A stretch of 26,138 nt of DNA from a virus: positions 1 through 26,138 of IMG/VR virus record IMGVR_UViG_3300025806_000192; one strand, written 5' to 3'. Positions within the stretch are counted from its first letter, which is position 1. Each line of letters starts with the position of its first letter. Of the stretch, positions 10,901 to 16,147 are shown piece by piece. The position numbers and the translations under genes are program-made. The notes beneath the pieces were generated by a model that was given only the letters and a program-made list of their open reading frames with translations, searched no databases and was not told where the DNA came from.

Positions 10901-11289
10901 AAATTAAACCTTTTGTTTATGATGACAAAGGCACAAAAGCTTGGGCATTCTATAGTCAGAAAGATGACGTTATTTATATAGATGATAAAGAATTAGAAAA
11001 AAGATATGCCTTAAAAGCATGGCTAACTCCTAAAAAAGAAGGCGTTAACCCTCTTCCTAAAAATGCTATTAATAGTTTAGAAGATTGGAGAAGCTTTATA
11101 CATGCACACGAACGATCTCATACTATTAATAAAAGAAGAGAAAATGAAGATTTACCACAGTATGAAAATAGAACAAATAAAATTGCTTTAGCTGATTTAA
11201 TATATCAAAAAGAAATAAATAAAAGAAAACAAAAATTTAAAGGTGGTAAAGTCTTAAAAGCATTGAAGAGGAAAGTTAATAATGTATAA
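4927..11289 (+). CDS. Giant internal virion/ejection protein with C-terminal zincin-like and probable ART-like regions (2120 aa)
   Basis: This is a gp16-like giant by size and position, but no lysozyme/transglycosylase motif was seen. N-terminal ~110-170 holds an amphipathic, Gly-rich stretch (DIGIDVATDPTMILSALM). Residues ~1000-1090 contain membrane-like Gly/Ala segments. About 1300-1475 resembles ADP-ribosyltransferases of phage polyvalent proteins: KIRIRQPLKL at ~1372, then GYDSIEF (1457-1463) and IFKPN. A second similar end, IKQYLIFNQEQILPF, starts at 1579. Residues ~1819-1862 resemble a segment of this phage's own DNA polymerase. The C-terminus has WAFYSQKDDVIYID and then HERSH (2061-2065), a zinc-protease HExxH, followed by a downstream YENR. 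It is probably packaged in the capsid and ejected into the cell. The enzymatic activities are inferred, and ART catalytic residues were not confirmed. Confidence 0.88.
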   Translation: MTKFTDKELESVLSNFDKSSFSLKSKNSFRGKTTLDTLENDNEFSSTAERFLTSIGEDDDTVESLYEYMRDADYNLASGAYRAFQELPNFSDQQKKDYKYLRTKFENADTGGLKQWMRATADIGIDVATDPTMILSALMVPFTGGLSMGGRVAAGEATKMGLKRIGKSLTKEIPVTPMGLTRTGKSFTQTVPLTKIMRDSNLLNIKGGTSKAKAARLKEIKAHFGADVKQTALIGASEGAVFSGVAEYLKQEQDDVDGINLRYGLDVFDIGASTVLGAVAGGALAGGITKVSQKMDSEVRRTIEKFSDERLLDESDGAYRAARAAEYAISATIGKPTTRFKTLSNSSPTLAALLTRFRYDTFKEGGGSGFLGTGYNEKLLEQARAGVTSSNTSYNQQLNNRTGKYIGKYEDAIRPLLKKEKLSDEDNILLDSLMRNKDLEKLLKDPIRKDDEAPAAFTKRFKATRAAQNKKALNIYGDQGVTLNHINTIRESRKLTDSALEESKSVGLYTRKLFKGPNAWFARRWKKSVIEENRNELAEIMIEQNAVSLSDDIVLQYLPKDQQKQYKELMQYTNLYEDLLVNFKRLPTSEVKLRIDALDVKFRPEEKRMDGTPEALIDMLHEIQQRKYDLSNTLPDNSTIKAEKFRVANDIIDTMVDKRNLVNDVDSEFSTTMTPSSFSSRNLYMLDDSTISKFIDNDYNTLMRDYLTDTSRAMTRKELFGINTEEFSRNYLDKIRDELQNAGGTLKENDRADLVDMFEYATGLKNTTFESGKGQTASDYAKLSQQMAHLPLATFSSLTEAFIPLTRVSTGTYLKGIGQAIKSWSKTNQKNTMDILQSEHGLTKEEANREMHRVYLGLEQSVAQRIDSIAGEGLQGSIAKKIQTAFFKVNLLSQWTRTVQLASFTMGKDLITKNLRTVAEFQGTKLSGGQKKKLNRATQELYDLGVNIPQGVSWVKNGAKRYSGRKNRNTNIQEWNSFYEQQVMQGASRFANEIILDPSKAAVTRPHVQTSATGSILFQFLGYPTAFSNTVLKNYYTQIKRDPLVGTAKVGSTALFMTGVATGLNGLRTAGESFEKDPDEIIVDSISRWGGLGFGEYIRNAKTNAEVGGGTLGTLAKSVTGPIVGDAVDAILYRKGPTELAATNLPFYSMIPSKFRKEYVKKPAQEIDYTAGVMAGLRKPRQEPSLYSEFAKPYKDFKKAYDRDRNFAGGLIDRFIERTGENPSARVDKTTGTSYEEQAGAILQNRKTFRLGGFIRKGIQSYMSKSGKPVTLAELEADPMYQELAPMLRNMETVDEAAVLKDVNSGFDMQLTPEEQNYYTSSFVENSVEAKDVYAVIGEEADTGLYGSRMGSYAPKYKESERAPNVGMSKNKIRIRQPLKLEEEMPDIPFYLIYNSKFISRMKNSKKFEALKKDITKKLDIVQNIDDSNSLFDKQIIADEVLTSGNKQLYKLLNEEGYDSIEFNGSEIFKPNLTKSTISQNPSTFKVPLVKTVTGKETTPKLQAVLNANEAGGMSSYLKQLEAEGLKDPREADTSYSIIEDGDPENAIPEQLVDMEIPTEDLLGSQVDKILATTEGSSIKQYLIFNQEQILPFGLTETPTKQELKFVNESSVEDRLGFLAENDVERIGVEPRDILKTIERDGVFNLISTATKDSFGSVISYKELTPELLEDLVNNNSLKADSAQLSSLKNTLNAARIKQQQGFEVMQKGKKIRQKYIVSEQFYVELEIIPGQESLNVSNALTTKELLTSVKTSNKFLYHPEDNNILTNKARKFRLLNIDADDLQQPLEEYPSQEVSVLRSLTLNQTLKSFDDNIQEISEQIVPKKNKKTGELLKQGLTDKEYKLLLSKSEKERFKPFNRTKTIDKSKGTQYKGRYDKSLDQQLEEVEDVEFFNPDLGEEPTDVSEASVVEKANYENRFSKGVTSKQRFSLEAGERFKKENPEFDDPDYVPEELEILEDNSFTAQNLETYEDIVDPKDKIILPSLIPKEKQVEIKPFVYDDKGTKAWAFYSQKDDVIYIDDKELEKRYALKAWLTPKKEGVNPLPKNAINSLEDWRSFIHAHERSHTINKRRENEDLPQYENRTNKIALADLIYQKEINKRKQKFKGGKVLKALKRKVNNV

Positions 11290-11650
11290 ATATTTTAGCA
11301 TAGATGAGCTTAAATGTCAACACTGTGGCGAGCACAATATGGATGAATCTTTTATGGTTAAAGTAGAAGCATTACGCCAAGACTTAGGTTTTCCTTTTGT
11401 AGTTACATCTGCTTACCGTTGTAAAGACCACATCATAGAACGCAAGAAGAAGGCTCCTGGAGCGCATTCTACTGGACACGCACTAGATATCGCAGTAAGC
11501 GGAGATCAGGCTTACAGGCTCCTTACAGAGGCTCTGAACGTAGGTATGACAGGCATAGGTATTAATCAGAAAGGCCCAAACAGATTTATCCATTTAGACG
11601 ACATTGAGTGGGCTGAGAACCGCCCTAGACCTTGGGTATGGAGTTACTAG
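11282..11650 (+). CDS. Peptidoglycan peptidase, M15 (D-Ala-D-Ala carboxypeptidase-like) endolysin
   Basis: The 122-residue product matches the peptidase M15A type found in phage endolysins. The zinc-binding signature HSTGHALD gives His62 and Asp69, and RFIHLD gives His104, the expected His/Asp/His set. SAYRC at 43-47 is another family hallmark. An N-terminal CQHC pair (12-15) is common in this small phage version. There is no signal peptide, so release through a holin is expected; the holin gene follows directly. It overlaps the giant gene by 8 bases, indicating coupled translation. Base composition is noticeably richer in G+C than in the neighbouring virion genes. Confidence 0.93.
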   Translation: MYKYFSIDELKCQHCGEHNMDESFMVKVEALRQDLGFPFVVTSAYRCKDHIIERKKKAPGAHSTGHALDIAVSGDQAYRLLTEALNVGMTGIGINQKGPNRFIHLDDIEWAENRPRPWVWSY

Positions 11651-12049
11651 ATGACTGTCTTAAACGCTCTCATAGGGCCTGTCACGGGCCTGTTAGACAA
11701 GTTCATAGAGGACAAGGATCAGAAGGCTGCGTTGGCGCATGAAATTGCAACAATGTCACAGAAATATGCGCAAGAAATTGCTCAGGGTCAGATGGCTATC
11801 AATCAGGTCGAGGCGGCCAACTCTAACCTCATGGTAAGTGGTTGGCGACCGTTCATTGGCTGGACATGTGGCTTAGGAATGTTTGGTAACTTTATTACCA
11901 TTCCGTTTAGTAACTTTGTTTTGGCTCTACTTGAGTTAGACATAGTTATACCTCTGGTTCCTTTGGAGACCATGATGCCCGTGTTGATGGGAATGTTAGG
12001 CTTAGGTGCAATGAGAACTTACGAGAAAAAATCAGGGGTGTCTAAGTAG
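11651..12049 (+). CDS. Holin, 3-TM (gene-transfer-agent type) family
   Basis: The gene starts immediately after the endolysin stop. The first ~60 residues form a charged amphipathic helix. These are followed by the GWRPFIGW signature (64-71), typical of the three-TM holin family known from gene transfer agents and many phages. Hydrophobic segments then occupy about 69-97 and 105-122, with a short charged tail. The family's role is to permeabilise the inner membrane and let the endolysin out. Its codon and base use (GGCGGCCAAC, GACCGTTC and similar) differ visibly from the AT-rich genes before and after. Confidence 0.9.
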   Translation: MTVLNALIGPVTGLLDKFIEDKDQKAALAHEIATMSQKYAQEIAQGQMAINQVEAANSNLMVSGWRPFIGWTCGLGMFGNFITIPFSNFVLALLELDIVIPLVPLETMMPVLMGMLGLGAMRTYEKKSGVSK

Positions 12050-12057
12050 TGACAACT

Positions 12058-12201
12058 ATGGAATTTGTAAATTCTACTTGGCCTATATTCATGGGCTTTA
12101 TTACTTTAGTAATTGTGTTGGCTAAAATGCATGGAGATATTGAGACTATAAAAGAAAAAGTTCGTGTCCTGTTTGAATTATGGAATAAAAAAAATGACTG
12201 A
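12058..12201 (+). CDS. Small single-pass membrane protein in the lysis cassette (47 aa)
   Basis: This short gene lies between the holin and the first small basic protein. ATG at 12058 is used here; a GTG at 12049 overlapping the holin stop is in the same frame and is a possible alternative. The product has one hydrophobic segment (WPIFMGFITLVIVLA) near the N-terminus followed by a charged amphipathic helix (HGDIETIKEKVRVLFELWNK). It overlaps the next gene by 8 bases. Location beside the holin and endolysin suggests a second holin, antiholin or spanin-like accessory, but the sequence alone does not decide this. Confidence 0.7.
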   Translation: MEFVNSTWPIFMGFITLVIVLAKMHGDIETIKEKVRVLFELWNKKND

Positions 12202-12373
12202 TAAAAAATCTACGGTTAATAAAGCAGGTAACTATACTAAGCCTACCATGCGTAAGAATCTTTTTAATAAGATTAAAGCTGGGACTAAAGGCGGTAAAGC
12301 TGGTCAGTGGTCAGCACGTAAGGCTCAGATGTTAGCTAGACAATACAAAGCTAAAGGTGGAGGGTACAAGTAA
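12194..12373 (+). CDS. Small, very basic Gly/Lys-rich protein (59 aa)
   Basis: The start at 12194 is chosen because its ATGACTGA overlaps the previous stop; a GTG 30 bases upstream in frame lacks a ribosome binding site and would only add residues that overlap the previous gene. The product is strongly basic (KPTMRKNLFNKIKAGTKGGK, then SARKAQMLARQYKAKGGG) with no hydrophobic segment. I recall similar short basic proteins from marine phage genomes, without known function. Nucleic-acid binding or DNA condensation is plausible from charge. The next gene overlaps at TAATG. Confidence 0.75.
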   Translation: MTDKKSTVNKAGNYTKPTMRKNLFNKIKAGTKGGKAGQWSARKAQMLARQYKAKGGGYK

Positions 12374-12807
12374 TGCTAATTGAAATTGCAGCAGCGAATG
12401 CAGCATTTCAAGTCATCAAAGGAGCATTAGAAAACGGTAAAGAGCTTTACGATGTAGCAGAACAAGCCACTAAATATTTTGATAACAAATCTGCAATAGC
12501 TAAAAAGGCTGATCGCTCTGGAGGCTCTGATGAGCTTCAGTGCTTTATGGAGCTAGAAAAGATTAAAGAGCAGGAAGCATGGCTCAAAGACCACATGGTT
12601 TATGCTGGTCGTCCAGATATGTATGAGGACTGGTTAAAGTTTCAGTCTGAATGTAAACAAAAAAGAGAACGAGCAGAGCGTTTGCGTAAGCAAAAGAGAG
12701 CGGCTGATTTAGCGTTACTTGGATCAGCATTGTTGTGGGGAACAGGCGCTTTAGTGGTTCTTCCTTTTGTACTCTACGTAGCGTTTAAAGTATTTAAAAT
12801 TGTATAA
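12373..12807 (+). CDS. C-terminal tail-anchored coiled-coil membrane protein (144 aa), possible lysis accessory
   Basis: The start overlaps the previous stop (TAATG). Residues 1-60 form a helix-rich soluble part beginning with a mildly hydrophobic IEIAAANAAFQVIKGA stretch. Residues ~55-112 are highly charged, with coiled-coil character (ELEKIKEQEAWLKDHMVYAG, then KQKRERAERLRKQKR). A strong hydrophobic segment at ~113-137 and a short FKIV end anchor it. I have seen this type of protein next to lysis genes in phages. A spanin-like or holin-accessory role is possible but the topology (TM at the C-end) is unlike a classical Rz. Confidence 0.78.
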   Translation: MLIEIAAANAAFQVIKGALENGKELYDVAEQATKYFDNKSAIAKKADRSGGSDELQCFMELEKIKEQEAWLKDHMVYAGRPDMYEDWLKFQSECKQKRERAERLRKQKRAADLALLGSALLWGTGALVVLPFVLYVAFKVFKIV

Positions 12808-12822
12808 AGGAGAGTGCAAGCA

Positions 12823-13068
12823 ATGGCTATTAGAAAACCACAGAAGTCTTTAAAAGCTTGGACAGCTCAGGACTGGGGTACTAAGTCTGGTAAGAAGTCT
12901 AGCAAAACAGGTGAACGGTATTTACCTAAGAAGGCTAGAGAGTCTCTAAGCTCTGCTGAGTATGCTCAGACAAGCGCAAAGAAACGTAAGGATACTAAGG
13001 CTGGTAAGCAGCACAGTCCACAGCCTAAGAAGATTGCAAAGAAAACTAAAAAATATAGAAAGGTATGA
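12823..13068 (+). CDS. Small, highly basic protein with WGTKSGKKS...GERYLPK motif (81 aa)
   Basis: AAAGGAG stands about 10 bases before ATG 12823; an in-frame GTG at 12814 sits too close to that site, so the shorter form is chosen. The product is about one-third Lys/Arg and contains LKAWTAQDWGTKSGKKSSKT followed by GERYLPKKARESLSSAEYAQ. This pattern is familiar from small uncharacterised phage proteins. No membrane segment is present. It may bind nucleic acid or another polyanion (inference from charge). It is in the lysis-adjacent cluster of basic proteins. Confidence 0.78.
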   Translation: MAIRKPQKSLKAWTAQDWGTKSGKKSSKTGERYLPKKARESLSSAEYAQTSAKKRKDTKAGKQHSPQPKKIAKKTKKYRKV

Positions 13069-13154
13069 TGCGCTTTATTGCAATAACACTACTATTATTT
13101 ATACTGTCTTGGATGACTAAAAAGGAAGAGGAGATTCTAAATGGCAAGTCCTAG
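13068..13154 (+). CDS. Possible tiny membrane peptide (28 aa)
   Basis: ATG 13068 overlaps the preceding TGA by one base (TGATG). It encodes MRFIAITLLLFILSWMTKKE plus eight more residues: a short hydrophobic helix with a charged tail. It ends 14 bases into the next gene. The AGGAG of the next gene lies inside it. The size, perfect junction and membrane-like composition within a lysis cassette favour a real peptide, but such a short frame could be fortuitous. Confidence 0.45.
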   Translation: MRFIAITLLLFILSWMTKKEEEILNGKS

Positions 13155-13395
13155 AAAAGGAAAGGCAAAAGTAAAAGTAACTTCTAGTGGTAAAAAGGTT
13201 AGCTATGGTCAAGCTGGTAAAGCTAAAGATGGTGGCCCTAGAGTTAAGCCGGGAACTTCTAAAGGAGATAGCTACTGTGCGAGGAGTTTAGGTATTAAGA
13301 AGCGTTTATCTAAAGCAAAGCAGAACGATCCTAATACTCCCAACAACTTGTCACGTAAGCGTTGGAAGTGTTCAGGCGCTAAGTCCAAGAAGTAA
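13141..13395 (+). CDS. Small, highly basic protein with two cysteines (84 aa)
   Basis: GAGGAG lies 8 bases before the ATG. Lys, Arg, Gly and Ser dominate. The central and C-terminal motifs are KGDSYCARSLGIKKRL and DPNTPNNLSRKRWKCSG, with one Cys in each that might pair or bind metal. I recognise the pattern from uncharacterised phage and other viral proteins but know no function. It is the last rightward gene, ending 2 bases before the stop of the opposing arm. Confidence 0.8.
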   Translation: MASPRKGKAKVKVTSSGKKVSYGQAGKAKDGGPRVKPGTSKGDSYCARSLGIKKRLSKAKQNDPNTPNNLSRKRWKCSGAKSKK

Positions 13396-13403
13396 GGTTA
13401 CTT
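13390..13403. repeat. 14-bp inverted repeat containing the stop codons of both converging arms
   Basis: AAGTAA-GG-TTACTT is a perfect dyad. Read on either strand it gives Lys-stop, so the rightward gene and the leftward gene end within the same palindrome. The loop is 2 bases and no T tract follows, so it is not a convincing intrinsic terminator. Confidence 0.75.
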
Positions 13404-13607
13404 AACTATCTTGACATCTAGGCGTTCTGCCTGTACTGCTTTTTGAGATACTTCTAAAACAAAAGATGAGTGCTTATGTAAAAGAGTTGTAATAATTTCG
13501 ATGTTCTCTTCCATTAGTTCAATGCTGGCTAAGGCTGCTACAATTTCTGAATTGACACGCAAAGCCATAGCTAGTTTTGTTTCCGGTGTAATAAATATTT
13601 CTTCCAT
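13398..13607 (-). CDS. Small helical protein of unknown function (69 aa)
   Basis: This is the last gene of the leftward arm. The product is helical in appearance, with heptad-like hydrophobics (ALRVNSEIVAALASIELMEE), no cysteine and no membrane segment. It starts 1 base after the stop of the gene before it. Only a weak AGG precedes the start, so translation is probably coupled. I do not recognise the family. Confidence 0.65.
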   Translation of the reverse strand: MEEIFITPETKLAMALRVNSEIVAALASIELMEENIEIITTLLHKHSSFVLEVSQKAVQAERLDVKIVK

Positions 13608-13608
13608 T

Positions 13609-13818
13609 TTATAATGCCTGTAATTGTTTTTCTAAAAAATTATGCAGAGAATCTAACTTTGTGTGTCCTTCTCTTAGAATAGTTCTGATATAGTTTTGAG
13701 TATACACATCTGAAAAAATTTTATTAATTTCTTTTTCAGGAAGAAAACTAAGCTCTGTGTTTATTTTTCCTTTGTCATCTATCAATACTTTAAAAGAAAT
13801 TAAATTTCCTTCTTTCAT
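13609..13818 (-). CDS. Small protein of unknown function (69 aa)
   Basis: A clear AAGGAG lies upstream of the ATG. The product begins with a short beta-like stretch (NLISFKVLIDDKGKINTELS) and ends with a charged helix. No motif is recognised. It lies between a membrane protein and the terminal gene of the leftward arm, with short spacers. Confidence 0.65.
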   Translation of the reverse strand: MKEGNLISFKVLIDDKGKINTELSFLPEKEINKIFSDVYTQNYIRTILREGHTKLDSLHNFLEKQLQAL

Positions 13819-13829
13819 ATGGAATCTCC

Positions 13830-14141
13830 TTAACTAATATATCGTGTCTCTAAAAACATAAACACAACAATAAGAGAAGTTAAATTTGAAACTATAATAA
13901 TTAATTTTTCTTTTATTATTTCTGCTGATGTTACTTGTGTTTCTGCGGGATAAAGATATAAGAACTTTGAAAAAATAATAAAATCATTTAAAAAATAAAA
14001 CACAAGACTAGCAATAGATAGTACTGCGTAAAATGGTTGATCAAATATAAAATATAAAGCTGAACAAACTAATCCTATAACAGAGGTAACTACTAATAAA
14101 TCATTAGGTAAATTTTTACTTACGAAGGCTAATAACTTCAT
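13830..14141 (-). CDS. Small multi-pass membrane protein (103 aa)
   Basis: AAAGGATTT precedes the ATG, which overlaps the previous stop (TAATG). Three or four hydrophobic segments are visible: about 14-33 (LLVVTSVIGLVCSALYFI), 37-58 and 83-98 (IIIVSNLTSLIVVFMFL), separated by short charged loops. It could be a holin-like, superinfection-exclusion or host-membrane modifying protein; nothing decides between these. It sits outside the main lysis cassette, on the opposite strand. Confidence 0.7.
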   Translation of the reverse strand: MKLLAFVSKNLPNDLLVVTSVIGLVCSALYFIFDQPFYAVLSIASLVFYFLNDFIIFSKFLYLYPAETQVTSAEIIKEKLIIIVSNLTSLIVVFMFLETRYIS

Positions 14142-14296
14142 TATAAATCCTTTAATATTTCTTTATATTCTATGTAATCTAATTTTTCTTTTTTAGACTT
14201 CTTTGATTTTTTTAATTCTTTAACATGTTTGGTATTACTTTTTTTCGTATACTTATTTCTCCTTTCACTCTTTAAATCTAAATAATTTTTATCCAT
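14141..14296 (-). CDS. Lysine-rich small protein (51 aa)
   Basis: This short gene fills the space between the DUF3310 gene and the membrane-protein gene. It overlaps both: 8 bases with the former and TAATG with the latter. The product is very Lys-rich (KHVKELKKSKKSKKEKL) with an acidic/aromatic C-terminus (DYIEYKEILKDL). The overlap pattern is the same as in accepted neighbours, which supports its being real. Function unknown. Confidence 0.6.
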   Translation of the reverse strand: MDKNYLDLKSERRNKYTKKSNTKHVKELKKSKKSKKEKLDYIEYKEILKDL

Positions 14297-14633
14297 CATT
14301 GCTTGTCTCTTTGTAATTTACAGCAGTAAGAAACTCAAGTAATTTATTTTCGTACCAATCTGCTTTCTTTAAATCTTCTATTCCGTTTTTGTATGGAAAC
14401 CTCCAGCGGTACTTCAAGCTGTTTCCTCGTAAGTAGCCTATAAACTCTTCTTCTGTCAGCATTGCTTCTATGCCGTCGATGCACTCAATACCTCCTTTAT
14501 TGTAATGTGCAGGATTATTAACTACGCTATCTACGTCTCCACTACTTTTACTAGTTGCTGTTTGTAACCATTTTACAGATTCCCAATCTTCTGGTTTAGC
14601 TTCGTTAATTTTATTTTTTGTATGTCGCTTCAT
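14289..14633 (-). CDS. DUF3310 protein, related to the C-terminal part of T7 gp1.7
   Basis: The start at 14633 is preferred: GGAGG is 7 bases upstream and ATGA overlaps the endonuclease I stop; the ATG 6 bases upstream would almost touch the ribosome binding site. The product (114 aa) has NPAHYNKGGIECIDGIEAML then YLRGNSLKYRWRFPYKNGIE and DLKKADWYENKLLE, the DUF3310 pattern. The same module forms the C-terminal half of T7 gp1.7, a nucleotide kinase acting in nucleotide metabolism. Here only this module is present, so kinase activity cannot be assumed. It lies in the DNA metabolism arm. Confidence 0.85.
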   Translation of the reverse strand: MKRHTKNKINEAKPEDWESVKWLQTATSKSSGDVDSVVNNPAHYNKGGIECIDGIEAMLTEEEFIGYLRGNSLKYRWRFPYKNGIEDLKKADWYENKLLEFLTAVNYKETSNDG

Positions 14634-15055
14634 TTCCATTCCTCCGGGAAAGTTTTTTCAGAAAACCATAGAATTTTATTTTTATCAGCCCATTCTGAAT
14701 GACTTAGTTTGGTTCCGTTTTTGCGACGACGCGCTTGAGGCATTGGCGCAAAGGGGGAAGCAAACAAAAATACTAGTTCAGTATCTTCAGGTAATACTTT
14801 AGTAATCCAGATATATTTGCTGTACTCTGCATGATCCCAAAATCTTCCTTTAGATTCTAATAAAATCTTACGACCATCTACAACTCTAATAAAATCTGGG
14901 TTGTACGTATGCTCTACAATGTAAGGAACTTTTTCAGAATGAAGATCCCAATTTTTTAAAATAGATTTATGTAACTGAGATTCCCATTTAGAATCGTATC
15001 CTTTCGGAACCTCTTTCTCAACAGGTCGTTTTACTCTAGGAGATCTTTTACTCAT
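14630..15055 (-). CDS. Endonuclease I (T7 gp3-like Holliday junction resolvase)
   Basis: The 141-residue product aligns along its length with T7 endonuclease I. The PD-(D/E)XK active site is present: Glu25 (SKWES), Asp54 (HTYNPDFI), Glu67 and Lys69 (ILLESKGRF). The conserved end FSEKTFPEEW matches the T7 pattern. In T7 it cuts branched DNA, resolving junctions before packaging and breaking down host DNA; the same roles are expected here. It overlaps the gene before by 8 bases and the gene after by 4 bases. Confidence 0.93.
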   Translation of the reverse strand: MSKRSPRVKRPVEKEVPKGYDSKWESQLHKSILKNWDLHSEKVPYIVEHTYNPDFIRVVDGRKILLESKGRFWDHAEYSKYIWITKVLPEDTELVFLFASPFAPMPQARRRKNGTKLSHSEWADKNKILWFSEKTFPEEWK

Positions 15056-15317
15056 CTAAGACTTCTTTTAATGTTATACTTTCAATAGTTTTAGATTTAT
15101 CTTTCTTCAACAAAGACAATACTCTTTTCTTAAACCACTTATAAGTATAGGAATTTAATCTGCGTTGACCTACAACAGTGTAATACTTTTCTGTAGGAAG
15201 CATTTCTAATTTTTCAAGTACTGTTTTATTATTATCAGGAAGAATATCTTCTAACCAATCTAATGATAAAGAAACTATCTTATAGTTTAACCTTTGCTTT
15301 TTACTTTTTATAACCAT
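15048..15317 (-). CDS. Basic protein of unknown function between exonuclease and endonuclease I (89 aa)
   Basis: The product is basic at both ends of its central part (SKKQRLNYK; YTYKWFKKRVLSLLKKDKSK) and contains the pattern YYTVVGQRRLNSYTYKWFKK. No membrane segment is seen. It overlaps the exonuclease gene by 10 bases and endonuclease I by 8 bases. The position suggests a helper in DNA processing, but the family is not recognised. Confidence 0.7.
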   Translation of the reverse strand: MVIKSKKQRLNYKIVSLSLDWLEDILPDNNKTVLEKLEMLPTEKYYTVVGQRRLNSYTYKWFKKRVLSLLKKDKSKTIESITLKEVLDE

Positions 15318-16147
15318 ACTTCTTGTACCTTTGGTTCGCTTACAATTTTTGTAAAATACACATATCCTTTAGAGTAGTTAAACACTCTTATTGAAGGGTA
15401 GCATCTAAACTTATGAGGACAGTAACTACAATTCTTATCTAACTTTAAGTTACCTGACTTACCTTCTGGAATAGGATCGTAACATTTTTCAGGAGGACTT
15501 TCTTCTTCTAAAGATTTTCTAATCTTTGTAATCAAATTAAAGCTGTTAGGCTTATCTAATTCTTCAGGACGATGTAGTACTAACTCACCGCTTTCTTTAT
15601 TAATAACAAGGAAGCCGCCATTGCTTGTGCCTTCAGCTTCTTCGTATCCAGATAACTGAGCAAGGTATCCAAAAGGATCGTCATCAGCTAACGTACCTTT
15701 TTTAAATTTATTAAATGCAAAGTTAGAAGCTGTTTTAATATCTATAATTTCATTGTCAATTTTACAATCAATATGCCCCTTTACTCCATTAAGATTTACT
15801 TGCTTCTGCTTGTCTGTTGCTTTATGCCCAGCTAATTCTACCAACAATAAAAGAACTTCTTCTAAGATATGACCATATAAAAATTTAATAGGTAAAAACG
15901 AATCTTCATTTTTATTTTTACTAGGATACTTTGCATCATACCACATACGCCTTAATGGTCTACCTATACCAGACATTCGGATGCTATCTTTATTTACATC
16001 TTGAGCCTTAGACCAATGACGTAAAACATCTTTCATACTTTCTCCAAAAGAATTAATTGTATCTTCTGAAATTTTTAAAGATTTATTATTTGTCAAAGGC
16101 TCTATACTTTTATAGATATCGCCCACCAAAGTATCAAGATTTTTCAT
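15308..16147 (-). CDS. PD-(D/E)XK exonuclease, RecB/Cas4-like, with C-terminal Cys cluster
   Basis: The start at 16147 follows AAGGAAAG and gives 279 residues; an upstream ATG would extend further into the HNH gene and lacks such a site. Nuclease motifs in order: GHILEE (92-97), GHIDCK with Asp127, IIDIKTAS with Asp136 and Lys138, and YLAQLSGY with Gln164. Four cysteines follow (222, 240, 243, 249; CSYCPHKFRC), as in iron-sulfur or zinc versions of RecB-family nucleases. It probably does the job of T7 gp6 exonuclease: degrading host DNA, removing primers, recombination. The metal cluster is inferred from spacing. Confidence 0.87.
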   Translation of the reverse strand: MKNLDTLVGDIYKSIEPLTNNKSLKISEDTINSFGESMKDVLRHWSKAQDVNKDSIRMSGIGRPLRRMWYDAKYPSKNKNEDSFLPIKFLYGHILEEVLLLLVELAGHKATDKQKQVNLNGVKGHIDCKIDNEIIDIKTASNFAFNKFKKGTLADDDPFGYLAQLSGYEEAEGTSNGGFLVINKESGELVLHRPEELDKPNSFNLITKIRKSLEEESPPEKCYDPIPEGKSGNLKLDKNCSYCPHKFRCYPSIRVFNYSKGYVYFTKIVSEPKVQEVWL

